Positions 1-6,507 of a stretch of 6,507 bases of DNA are shown here, in pieces. The notes under the pieces were generated by a model that was not told where the DNA came from, did not search any database, and saw nothing but the letters and a program-made list of their open reading frames with translations. This stretch comes from Bacteroidota bacterium. GTDB taxonomy: Bacteria > Bacteroidota > Rhodothermia > Balneolales > HLUCCA01. The position numbers were made by a program, and so were the translations under genes. The first letter of the stretch is position 1; each line of letters starts with the position of its first letter. Where the stretch lies: NCBI GenBank assembly GCA_003448835.1, contig DLXM01000199.1, forward strand, positions 1-6,507, written 5' to 3'.

Positions 1-2359
1 AAAAGAGCCTATTGGATCAAAAGGGCCACGAGTTTCTACGAACATTTCAATTGCGGGACGATTTCTCGTCCTCATTCCGATGGGTGACTATGTAGCTGTT
101 TCCAAACGAATAAAAAGCTACAAAGAACGTCGCGTATTACGTCAAACCGTTGCCGACATTCTCCCTGATGGATTTGGTGTTATTGTCCGTACTGTTGCCG
201 AAGGACAAGATTCCAAGCTGATTGAAGAAGATTTAAAGGATGTTCTGGAAAAATGGAACAATATCGTTAAGGATATTCATACCGCAAAACCACCTACTCT
301 ACTCCACCGTGATCTGGAAATGACCGAAAGTCTGGTTCGCGATTTGTTTGCTAAAGATTTTGACCGAATTCTGGTCGATGATCCAAAAATGCACAAATCA
401 TTACGGACCTATGTCTCCAAAATTGCGCCAAATCTGCTTCCCAATATCGAATTATACAAAGGGAATGAGCATATTTTTGATCACATGCGCATTGCACAGG
501 ATGTTGAATCTGTATTTAGTCCACGTGTAAAAATGCCAAGTGGCGGCTATTTGATCTTCGAGCAAACTGAAGCCATGTATGTGGTGGATGTGAACTCCGG
601 GCGATATGCTGCGAAGAAAGCACAAGAAGACAATTCACTGAAAACGAATTTGGAAGCTGCGCGTGAAATCGCAAAACAACTAAGATTACGTGATATTGGC
701 GGGATTATCGTAGTTGACTTTATTGATCTCCGTGATGATGTGAACCGCAAAAAAGTTTATGACGAACTTAAAAAAGAATTCAGAAAAGATCGGGCTAAGA
801 CCAATTTACTTCCGATGAGTGATTTTGGACTGATCCAGATCACACGTCAGCGTATTCGTCCGAGTGTCGTTAAATCAGTTAGCCGTGTTTGTCCGATGTG
901 CGGTGGTGGCGGAAGTATCGTTTCTCAAAACACGATTCTTTCTGATATTGAGGGATGGTTACAGAAATTTAAGCATGCGACCAATTACCGCGCTGTCGAC
1001 TTGCATATCAATCCATACATGAAAGGTATGCTAACCAAAGGCTGGATCAGTCAGCATTTCAAATGGATGATGAAATATCGATTACGTATCGGCATTATTG
1101 AGGATGTTACGCTTTCGATGAATGATTATAAATTTACATTGAGTGCTTCGGATGTTGATATCACCGAAACCATCATCATGGATCAGTCGATCGAACAGGC
1201 TGTAAAAGCAGCAGAGCAACGAATCGCTGAACTTGAGAGTGAACTCAAACGTGATAGTACCACACTCGACATTTATCGCAAAGAGCCACAGACAAGAGGT
1301 TCCGGTGGACGTCAATCTGATAGTCGTGATGACCGAAGAGATGACCGCAATAATGGGAATGGCAATGGACGACAAGACCAACGTCATGATAGAGACGATC
1401 GTAATCAGCGTTCAGATGATCGAAGAGATAACAGAACAGATCAACGACCTGCTCCTCCTCAAATTCCAGCACCTCCAAAAACACTACCTCCGGCACCAAA
1501 AGAAGTTGTAAAAGAACAAACAGTTGCTGAAAAAACTGCACCTTCAAATACGAAGGACAAACCCGGAAGCAATCAACATGATGCTCGTAGAAATCAAAAG
1601 ATTTCAAAATATTACAAGAAAACAGGTGATGAAAATGACGATATAGAAGAAACTATAGATGAGAAGAAGCAGCAAACTGCAAAACCTCAGGGTGACTCAA
1701 AACCTTCGAAATCAAACGAAAATCAGCAGGATTCTAAACCTCAACCGAAAAAAGAACAAACTGAATCTGATCAAAAAGACGAAGATCACATTCCAGAGGA
1801 ATTATCTCATTTAAGATCAGCTTTGGAAGTTGCCCGTGAATATAAAATCAAACGGGAAAAAGAAATGTCCGACGGAACTTCTGCAAAAGAAGAAAAGACT
1901 TCGGATGATTCAGGTAAAGACGATTCCTCAAAAAGTAAAAAAGCCAACAAGGAATCTGAAGTATCAAACGAAACTGAAAAAACTGAAGACAGTACCGATC
2001 AGTCTGAAAATGATAAATCAGATAAATCTAAGTCGACAGCTAAAGCTTCGAAAAGTAAATCAACTTCAAAAGCTGATTCAGATCAATCATCTGATGACGA
2101 AAAAGTATCTCCTGCTGCTGCATCCCAATTGATTCAGTCAGTGGTAAACGCTAAGAAAACACCTGCAAAAGCCGCTACTAAAACCGGTGCAAAATCCAAA
2201 GCCGGGACAGCTAAAAAAGAAACGAAACCAACTAAAACGACTGCTAAGAAGAAAACAACACCAAAAAAATCTACCAAACCTACAAAAAAACGTGGGGATG
2301 ATGATATTATTGATGACTTTGACTCGTTTAGTGATGAAAGACCTGTTAAAGGAGAATAA
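1..2359 (+). CDS. rng: Rne/Rng family endoribonuclease (RNase E/G), 5' end outside window
   Basis: This endoribonuclease cleaves single-stranded, preferably 5'-monophosphorylated RNA in mRNA decay and rRNA processing in the cytoplasm. The reading frame is open from base 2, 26 codons before the first ATG at 80. Those codons read [10 protein letters not shown]...[12 protein letters not shown], the end of the family's S1-like domain, so ATG 80 is internal and the true start lies upstream. Numbering from the Met at base 80, the catalytic domain has both Mg-binding aspartates (D170 in VVDVNSG, D213 in VVDFIDL) and the zinc-link CPMC (C271, C274). The conserved core ends near ITE at residue 363. 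About 395 more residues follow: a helical segment (about 366-400), an Arg/Asp/Asn/Gln-rich block (411-456), a Pro-rich linker (457-474), Lys/Ser/Glu/Asp-rich disordered sequence, a histone-H1-like Ala/Lys/Thr/Pro block (691-738) and an acidic end (739-753). Such a tail is reminiscent of the RNase E scaffold but shares no recognisable sequence with it. The stop lies 2 nt before hslV. Confidence 0.96.
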   Translation, partial: KEPIGSKGPRVSTNISIAGRFLVLIPMGDYVAVSKRIKSYKERRVLRQTVADILPDGFGVIVRTVAEGQDSKLIEEDLKDVLEKWNNIVKDIHTAKPPTLLHRDLEMTESLVRDLFAKDFDRILVDDPKMHKSLRTYVSKIAPNLLPNIELYKGNEHIFDHMRIAQDVESVFSPRVKMPSGGYLIFEQTEAMYVVDVNSGRYAAKKAQEDNSLKTNLEAAREIAKQLRLRDIGGIIVVDFIDLRDDVNRKKVYDELKKEFRKDRAKTNLLPMSDFGLIQITRQRIRPSVVKSVSRVCPMCGGGGSIVSQNTILSDIEGWLQKFKHATNYRAVDLHINPYMKGMLTKGWISQHFKWMMKYRLRIGIIEDVTLSMNDYKFTLSASDVDITETIIMDQSIEQAVKAAEQRIAELESELKRDSTTLDIYRKEPQTRGSGGRQSDSRDDRRDDRNNGNGNGRQDQRHDRDDRNQRSDDRRDNRTDQRPAPPQIPAPPKTLPPAPKEVVKEQTVAEKTAPSNTKDKPGSNQHDARRNQKISKYYKKTGDENDDIEETIDEKKQQTAKPQGDSKPSKSNENQQDSKPQPKKEQTESDQKDEDHIPEELSHLRSALEVAREYKIKREKEMSDGTSAKEEKTSDDSGKDDSSKSKKANKESEVSNETEKTEDSTDQSENDKSDKSKSTAKASKSKSTSKADSDQSSDDEKVSPAAASQLIQSVVNAKKTPAKAATKTGAKSKAGTAKKETKPTKTTAKKKTTPKKSTKPTKKRGDDDIIDDFDSFSDERPVKGE
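1328..1438 (+). repeat. Degenerate Arg/Asp-coding repeats in the ribonuclease tail
   Basis: GATGACCG occurs at 1328-1335 and again at 1340-1347. A related copy, GATGATCGAAGAGATAAC, starts at 1415, 87 nt (29 codons) after the first. The encoded protein carries DDRRDDRN and then DDRRDNRT, with similar HDRDDRN between them. The periodicity suggests small in-frame duplications within a disordered, charge-patterned RNA-binding-like segment. It is a coding repeat, not a mobile or CRISPR repeat. Confidence 0.5.
2348..2354 (+). promoter_or_regulatory. Shine-Dalgarno site of hslV
   Basis: AAAGGAG lies 7 nt before the ATG at 2362 and overlaps the last codons of the ribonuclease gene. It fixes the hslV start and shows that this organism uses Shine-Dalgarno pairing for at least some genes. 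Its position inside the upstream gene fits translation of hslV from the same message. Confidence 0.8.
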
Positions 2360-2361
2360 TT

Positions 2362-2907
2362 ATGGGCGAGTTTAAAATTCATGCAACAACGGTAGTTGGA
2401 ATCATTCACAACGGCAAAGCAGCCATTGGTAGTGATGGGCAAGCTACTTTGGACAAAGTGGTTATGAAAGCCACAGTCCAGAAAGTACGCAAACTTTACA
2501 ATGGTAAAATCCTTGCCGGTTTTGCCGGGTCAACTGCCGATGCCTTTACCCTGTTTGAGAAATTTGAAGAAAAAATTAATCAATATAACGGGAAGCTGGA
2601 ACGTGCAGCAGTTGAACTAGCTAAAGAATGGCGAACGGATCGTTATTTACGCCGTCTGGAAGCACTTCTGGTGGTAATGACAGATGAAAAAGGCTTGATC
2701 ATATCAGGACAGGGTGATGTTATTGAAACAGATGATCAAATCTTAACAATTGGTAGTGGCGGATTTTACGCTTTGGCAACTGCACGAGTTCTTAAGAAAC
2801 ATGCTCCCCAGTTAACTGCCAAAGAAATGGTTGAAGAATCATTAAAATCTGCTGCAGATATTGATATCTACACCAATCACAATCGTACAATATTAGAAAT
2901 AGAATAA
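2362..2907 (+). CDS. hslV: ATP-dependent protease HslVU (ClpQY), peptidase subunit HslV
   Basis: HslV forms a double hexameric ring of N-terminal-threonine proteases, related to the proteasome beta subunit, and degrades cytoplasmic proteins fed in by HslU. The 181 residues match the family's usual length (about 175-180). The catalytic start TTVVGI begins at Thr9, so an eight-residue leader (MGEFKIHA) must be removed to expose the nucleophile. Counting Thr9 as mature Thr1, Asp25 (SDGQATL) is D17, Lys41 is K33, and Ser132 (GSGG) falls at 124, the expected catalytic positions. Other family signatures are [20 protein letters not shown] (41-60), [19 protein letters not shown] (85-103) and YTNH near the end. 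The ATG has a good ribosome site and follows the ribonuclease stop by 2 nt; hslU follows after 1 nt, giving the pair in the order most bacteria use. Confidence 0.98.
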   Translation: MGEFKIHATTVVGIIHNGKAAIGSDGQATLDKVVMKATVQKVRKLYNGKILAGFAGSTADAFTLFEKFEEKINQYNGKLERAAVELAKEWRTDRYLRRLEALLVVMTDEKGLIISGQGDVIETDDQILTIGSGGFYALATARVLKKHAPQLTAKEMVEESLKSAADIDIYTNHNRTILEIE

Positions 2908-2908
2908 G

Positions 2909-4336
2909 TTGAAAAAATTAGATTCACACCACGATCTGACCCCAAATCAGATTGTCAGAGAATTAGATAAGTTTATCATTGGTCAGAAAAAAGCCAAAAA
3001 AGCCGTAGCTATTGCCCTTAGAAACCGATGGAGACGAATGCGTGCGGATGAATCTATTCGCGATGATATCATGCCAAATAATATCATCCTAATCGGACCA
3101 ACAGGCGTCGGTAAGACTGAAATTGCCCGTCGCCTGGCTAAACTGGCTCATGCACCATTTATCAAAGTTGAAGCCACAAAATATACCGAAGTTGGGTATG
3201 TAGGACGTGATGTTGAATCCATTATTCGGGATTTGACCGATTTGTCCATTACCATGGTTAAATCTGAAATGCAGGAACGGGTTCAGGGTAAAGCTGCCGA
3301 AAATGTCGAAGAACGCATCCTGGATTTATTGATCCCACCAATGAAACGTCCGGCTGGATTCAATTCTACGAATCCAACTTTGAATCAACCACAGATCGAG
3401 TCCGGATTCGAAGCCAATAAAGCTTCCGACGAAGAATTGAACGAACGAACCCGCGAGAAATTCCGCATTAAGTTGCAAAATGGTGAACTTGAAGATCGTG
3501 CAGTTGAACTGGATGTAAAATCCGGTGGTATGAACACGATGCAGATTTTTGGTCCCGCTGGAATGGAAGAACTTGGGATGAATCTTCAGGATATGCTCGG
3601 AAATATGGGTGGCAAAAAGACCAAAAAACGGTCGTTGAAAATTAAAGACGCCCGGAAAATCTTGTTTGCTGAAGAAGCCGAAAAACTGATTGATCACGAT
3701 GCTGCAGTTCAGGAAGCACTCGAAAGAGTACAAACCTCCGGAATCGTGTTCATTGATGAAATCGATAAAGTTGCAGGTGGAACCAAAGGCGACGGACGCA
3801 GTGGTGGTCCGGATGTAAGCCGTCAGGGTGTACAACGTGACCTCCTACCTATCGTTGAAGGCAGTACTATTTCCACAAAATATGGAATGGTGAAAACGGA
3901 TCACGTATTATTTATTGCATCAGGTGCATTTCATGTGGCAAAACCATCAGACTTGATTCCAGAATTACAAGGGCGTTTTCCAATCCGTGTTGAAATGGAC
4001 AGCCTGGATGAAAATGATTTTTACGACATCCTCACCATCCCACAAAACGCCTTAACGAAACAGTATGAAGCGATGTTGAACTCTGAGGGAGTAGATTTGT
4101 CATTTACTGACGAAGCTATTCGCGAAATTGCGGCAATTGCTGCAGCAGTGAATGCATCCGTGGAAAATATTGGCGCCAGACGACTTCATACGATATTAAC
4201 CAGTGTTCTGGAAGAACTTTTATATATGGTACCGGATGAAATTCCGGGTGGAAAGCTGATAATCGACAAAGCATATGTCAACAAACAAATCAGTGATATC
4301 GTGAAGAATCCGGACCTGAGTCATTTCATACTCTAA
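2909..4336 (+). CDS. hslU: ATP-dependent protease HslVU (ClpQY), ATPase subunit HslU
   Basis: HslU is the AAA+ hexamer that binds, unfolds and translocates substrates into HslV. In its 475 residues I see, in order: the N-terminal family segment LTPNQIVRELDKFIIGQ (10-26), Walker A GPTGVGKT (63-70), the pore loop GYVG (96-99), a substrate-gating I domain (about 112-250), Walker B IVFIDE (279-284), LFIASGAF (334-341), an arginine-finger candidate R356 in ELQGR, sensor 2 GARR (422-425), and the C-terminal LSHFIL that docks into HslV. It is somewhat longer than E. coli HslU (443), mostly in the I domain. The start is TTG at 2909, one base after the hslV stop; the next in-frame Met is residue 44, inside the conserved domain, so TTG is the best start. 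There is no clear Shine-Dalgarno site (only AGAATAAG-like sequence), so translation probably depends on ribosomes finishing hslV. Confidence 0.98.
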   Translation: MKKLDSHHDLTPNQIVRELDKFIIGQKKAKKAVAIALRNRWRRMRADESIRDDIMPNNIILIGPTGVGKTEIARRLAKLAHAPFIKVEATKYTEVGYVGRDVESIIRDLTDLSITMVKSEMQERVQGKAAENVEERILDLLIPPMKRPAGFNSTNPTLNQPQIESGFEANKASDEELNERTREKFRIKLQNGELEDRAVELDVKSGGMNTMQIFGPAGMEELGMNLQDMLGNMGGKKTKKRSLKIKDARKILFAEEAEKLIDHDAAVQEALERVQTSGIVFIDEIDKVAGGTKGDGRSGGPDVSRQGVQRDLLPIVEGSTISTKYGMVKTDHVLFIASGAFHVAKPSDLIPELQGRFPIRVEMDSLDENDFYDILTIPQNALTKQYEAMLNSEGVDLSFTDEAIREIAAIAAAVNASVENIGARRLHTILTSVLEELLYMVPDEIPGGKLIIDKAYVNKQISDIVKNPDLSHFIL

Positions 4337-4340
4337 GTAA

Positions 4341-4360
4341 GTAAATCTGTAAAGATTTAT
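4341..4360 (+). other. Short AT-rich hairpin with GUAA (GNRA) tetraloop just after hslU
   Basis: TAAATCT (4342-4348) and AGATTTA (4353-4359) are exact inverted repeats of 7 bp around the loop GTAA, with a possible G-U pair at 4341/4360. It starts 5 nt after the hslU stop. In RNA the loop would be a GNRA tetraloop. The stem is AT-rich and no T-tract follows, so it is not itself a terminator. It could be a message-end stabilising element or chance. Confidence 0.4.
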
Positions 4361-4372
4361 CATTTGTAAAAA

Positions 4373-4405
4373 ACTGCTTTTATTGATATTTAAAAGCAGT
4401 ATTTT
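4373..4405 (+). terminator. Intrinsic terminator closing the rng-hslV-hslU operon
   Basis: ACTGCTTTTA (4373-4382) and TAAAAGCAGT (4391-4400) form a perfect 10-bp stem with the 8-nt loop TTGATATT, followed by ATTTT. The six A residues running into the left arm (4368-4373) let the structure act on the reverse strand as well, though no convergent gene is visible. The stem is only moderately GC-rich at its base and the T-run is short, so read-through is possible. Confidence 0.8.
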
Positions 4406-4422
4406 GTAATCTCTGTATAACA

Positions 4423-4452
4423 TTATCCATTTGGTCTCGTTAACTTATCCAT
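4423..4452. repeat. 8-bp direct repeat TTATCCAT, two copies 22 bp apart
   Basis: TTATCCAT occurs at 4423-4430 and 4445-4452, between the terminator and the S41 peptidase gene. The 22-bp start-to-start spacing is about two DNA turns, as expected if a dimeric regulator bound both on one face. In AT-rich spacer an 8-mer repeat can arise by chance, so an operator role is only a possibility. Confidence 0.3.
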
Positions 4453-4467
4453 ATCACTGAATATGTA
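4440..4467 (+). promoter_or_regulatory. Weak candidate promoter for the S41 peptidase gene
   Basis: The peptidase gene lies after a terminator and needs its own promoter somewhere in 4406-4495. The best sigma70-like pair I find is TTAACT (4440-4445), a 16-bp spacer, then TATGTA (4462-4467); both boxes match consensus poorly. I searched for the Bacteroidota -7 box (TA, two bases, TTTG) and found no exact copy. Treat this as a location guess only. Confidence 0.15.
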
Positions 4468-4495
4468 TTTCGGGAACAATTAGACGTAACTAAAT

Positions 4496-6409
4496 ATGAC
4501 TTTCAAAAGATTTCTTGCACCAAATTTGATCGTGATCCTCATTTTGAGCATCGCATGGTATCTCGGATATGAACGTGTGTTCAAAGAAGAGCGAACAGAT
4601 CAGGTGAACTTGCAAAAATATATTCAAGTTCAACGTGTCATATTGGATAACCATTTCAACGAAATCGCTGTTTCTGACCTGTATTATAGCAGTTTAAAGG
4701 GTTTCGTAAGAAACATGGAAAACAAGGAATTTGATCTCAAGGATACTCCACTAGATACTACTCAAGCGGATCAAACTATAGATAATCTTCGTTTATCAGT
4801 TCAACATTTCGAACGCGCTTACCGATTTTTAGCATCCGTATCTCCCGAAGAAGACCTCGCTGCACGCACGGATGATGCCGTTTTAGGAATGTTCAGTATT
4901 CTGGATCCACACTCTAATTATCTCGAACCTGAACGAAGTGAACGCGAACAAGAACAATTCTCCGGTAAATTTCAGGGAATCGGAGTTCAGTTCGATATTT
5001 TACAGGACACCATTACCGTAATCTCTGCCATTTCTAACGGACCATCCGATAAACTGGGCATCCAGTCAGGTGATCGAATCGTAGAAATTGATGGTAAAAC
5101 ATCCGTAGGATTTACACAAACACAAGTATTACGTACCCTTCGTGGCGAAAAAGGGAGTATCGTTGAAGTAACTATTGTCCGACCAAAAGTAGCGACACCG
5201 ATTAAATTTAGTATCGAACGCGATGATATTCCTCTTTATACCATCGACGCCAGCTACATGCTCGAAAATCAAACAGGTTATCTGAAAATCAACAACTTTG
5301 CATCTACCACTTACGATGAGTTCATGGAAGCCATGATTTCTCTCGAAGAACAAGGCATGGAAAAACTGGTACTGGATTTGCGAAATAATCCGGGTGGATA
5401 TCTCATACAAGCTTTTAGAATCGTTGGTGAATTCTTCCCTGCAAACACTCCTATTGTCCGCACAGAGAGCCGACATGCTCGCTTCGTATCAGACTATCAA
5501 ACACAGCGTATGGGAGTTTACACCGAATTACCATTGATCGTACTGGTTGATGAAGGATCCGCTTCCGGATCTGAAATCGTTGCCGGAGCTATTCAGGATT
5601 TCGATCGAGGATTAATTGCAGGTCGACGTACCTATGGCAAAGGACTCGTTCAGGTTGAGTATTCATTAGTGGATGAAAGTAGTGTTCGAATTACGACATC
5701 CAAGTACCTAACTCCTTCCGGACGACTCATTCAAAAACCTTTCTTTGAAGGTCGTGAGTCTTACGCATATGAGTTGTACCAACGTGAAACGGATGCTATT
5801 ACTGACGCCCAATCATTTGTTCAAAATGTACCAGATTCGCTGAAATACAAAACCAAATCCGGACGTGAAATCTACGGTGGTGGCGGAATCCTTCCAGATC
5901 ACATCCTGCAACGCGACACAACCCGTAGCTTTGTGTTTGGTTTCATGCGCCAGAAAAACCTGAACACCAATTTCATCCGAAGTTATATGGACCGTTATGG
6001 TGATGAAGTCCGTGCTGAATGGGGTGATCGATTTGATGAATACATCACAGACTTCAAATGGTCAGAAGCACGGGTAGCCGAATTCAAAAATAAAATGACG
6101 GATGCCGGTCTTATTTTCTCGGATACCGTTGCAGTAAATAATCCGGTTGTTGTTGGCGACAGTCTTTATGTGAATCCAATTGATTTTGAAAGAGACCGTT
6201 GGATACTTGAAGGCTCTTTAAAAGCTGAATTATCCAGACAACTCTGGGACACCCAACGCTATTTCGAAGTATTTAATGAAATTTTTGATGTAACTCTCAA
6301 AGATGCTGTTACATTATGGAATGAGGTCGAAGATCTTAAAGTCTACGTCGAAAATAGTGGCAAATCTGACTTTGAACTCAAAGCCTCACCGATTCGAAAT
6401 CAAAATTAA
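4496..6409 (+). CDS. S41 family C-terminal processing peptidase (CtpA/Tsp type), membrane-anchored
   Basis: This is a PDZ-containing serine protease of the C-terminal processing family, acting on the envelope side of the membrane; the substrate is unknown. Residues 6-25 form one hydrophobic segment after a basic start (KR), with no lipobox Cys, so it is probably an uncleaved anchor. An N-terminal helical region with LDPHSNYLEPE (136-146) is followed by the PDZ domain (about 158-235, starting GIGVQF). The S41 core has LDLRNNPGG (293-301), the nucleophile Ser357 in DEGSASGSE, the general base Lys382 in YGKG and Gln386; the Ser-Lys spacing of 25 equals that of E. coli Prc (S452/K477). YGGGGILPDH (460-469) and a C-terminal helical region of about 160 residues follow, as in longer Bacteroidota-type members. 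ATG 4496 is the first start after an in-frame TAA at 4487; no Shine-Dalgarno site is evident. It stands apart from hslU by a 159-nt gap with a terminator, so it is probably transcribed alone. Confidence 0.95.
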   Translation: MTFKRFLAPNLIVILILSIAWYLGYERVFKEERTDQVNLQKYIQVQRVILDNHFNEIAVSDLYYSSLKGFVRNMENKEFDLKDTPLDTTQADQTIDNLRLSVQHFERAYRFLASVSPEEDLAARTDDAVLGMFSILDPHSNYLEPERSEREQEQFSGKFQGIGVQFDILQDTITVISAISNGPSDKLGIQSGDRIVEIDGKTSVGFTQTQVLRTLRGEKGSIVEVTIVRPKVATPIKFSIERDDIPLYTIDASYMLENQTGYLKINNFASTTYDEFMEAMISLEEQGMEKLVLDLRNNPGGYLIQAFRIVGEFFPANTPIVRTESRHARFVSDYQTQRMGVYTELPLIVLVDEGSASGSEIVAGAIQDFDRGLIAGRRTYGKGLVQVEYSLVDESSVRITTSKYLTPSGRLIQKPFFEGRESYAYELYQRETDAITDAQSFVQNVPDSLKYKTKSGREIYGGGGILPDHILQRDTTRSFVFGFMRQKNLNTNFIRSYMDRYGDEVRAEWGDRFDEYITDFKWSEARVAEFKNKMTDAGLIFSDTVAVNNPVVVGDSLYVNPIDFERDRWILEGSLKAELSRQLWDTQRYFEVFNEIFDVTLKDAVTLWNEVEDLKVYVENSGKSDFELKASPIRNQN

Positions 6410-6453
6410 TAGTTTATCATCTACATAAAATCAGACTTGTTCTGAACTGAAAT

Positions 6454-6507
6454 ATGAATCTTCTGGATCTCAGGGACGGATTCGACCCTGTATTATTCGA
6501 TTGGGTA
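6454..6507 (+). CDS. Possible start of an unidentified downstream gene, cut by window end
   Basis: After 44 nt of spacer behind the S41 gene, an ATG at 6454 opens a frame that runs 18 codons to the window edge, reading MNLLDLRDGFDPVLFDWV. The composition looks like real protein, but I do not recognise the family and there is no Shine-Dalgarno site (upstream is TCTGAACTGAAAT). Eighteen open codons alone are weak evidence; the sequence past the window decides it. Confidence 0.35.
   Translation, partial: MNLLDLRDGFDPVLFDWV

Noticed and set aside
80..82. ATG at 80 as the start of the ribonuclease gene
   Set aside because: The same frame is open to the left edge and encodes the conserved end of the S1-like domain ([21 protein letters not shown]), so the ATG is internal and the gene is cut by the window.
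1310..1447. Short regular repeats considered as a CRISPR or tandem-repeat locus
   Set aside because: The repeats are short, degenerate and in frame with a long conserved gene, and encode an Arg/Asp-rich segment; there are no uniform spacers.
1082..1607. Overlapping open frames on both strands inside the ribonuclease tail
   Set aside because: They arise from the low-complexity, repeat-like codons of the tail and give compositionally odd proteins (for example runs of Met/Ile/Val/Asp/His); the + strand frame 2 is clearly the real one.
3326..3835. A 169-codon open frame on the - strand, antisense to hslU
   Set aside because: It lies wholly inside the well-conserved hslU coding sequence, its translation resembles no known protein type, and no ribosome site or independent gene context supports it.
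6431..6445. Hairpin TCAGA-CTTGT-TCTGA after the S41 gene as a terminator
   Set aside because: The stem is only 5 bp and no T-run follows, so it is too weak to call.
6471..6490. Resemblance to a tmRNA 5' end (CGGATTCGAC, with CAGGG and CCCTG arms)
   Set aside because: The 10-base match to the tmRNA D-loop consensus is striking, but there is no properly placed GG-rich acceptor start, the tag sequence and 3' half would be outside the window, and the bases also fit a protein-like frame. A covariance-model search on the extended sequence would settle it.

Overview
The window looks like ordinary chromosomal housekeeping DNA from a member of the Bacteroidota/Balneolota/Rhodothermota side of the FCB superphylum. 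This placement is inferred by eye from three protein types: an RNase E/G core of the kind found in that group (a VDVNSG active-site motif, and a core ending in an ITE stretch just after the SASDVD segment), a membrane-anchored S41 peptidase with the Bacteroidota-like motif series (LDPHS, GIGVQF, YGGGGILPD), and a complete HslVU pair. Phylum-level placement is not secure. DNA is moderately AT-rich, every gene is on the + strand, and no mobile element, CRISPR array or tRNA was found.

Layout: (1) 1-2359 is the 3' part of a Rne/Rng-family endoribonuclease gene whose start lies upstream of the window. The visible part begins inside the S1-like RNA-binding domain, continues through the catalytic DNase I-like domain and the zinc-link motif, and then carries about 395 residues of low-complexity, highly charged tail. 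(2) 2362-2907 is hslV, the proteolytic subunit of the HslVU (ClpQY) protease. (3) 2909-4336 is hslU, its AAA+ unfoldase, beginning at TTG. Gaps of 2 nt and 1 nt suggest that rng, hslV and hslU form one translationally linked operon. (4) 4337-4495 is a 159-nt intergenic region holding a short GNRA-type hairpin, a convincing intrinsic terminator that closes the operon, and a weakly supported promoter region with an 8-bp direct repeat. (5) 4496-6409 is a 637-residue S41 (C-terminal processing) peptidase with one N-terminal membrane anchor, a PDZ domain and a Ser/Lys dyad. (6) 6410-6507 is spacer and possibly the first 18 codons of another gene.

The common theme is turnover and quality control: an RNA-decay/processing enzyme and an ATP-dependent cytoplasmic protease made from one message, followed by a separately transcribed envelope-side protease. 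I do not see a previously undescribed system. The parts most worth a second look are the modular disordered tail of the ribonuclease, its tight coupling to hslVU, and an apparent insertion in the N-terminal region of the S41 peptidase.
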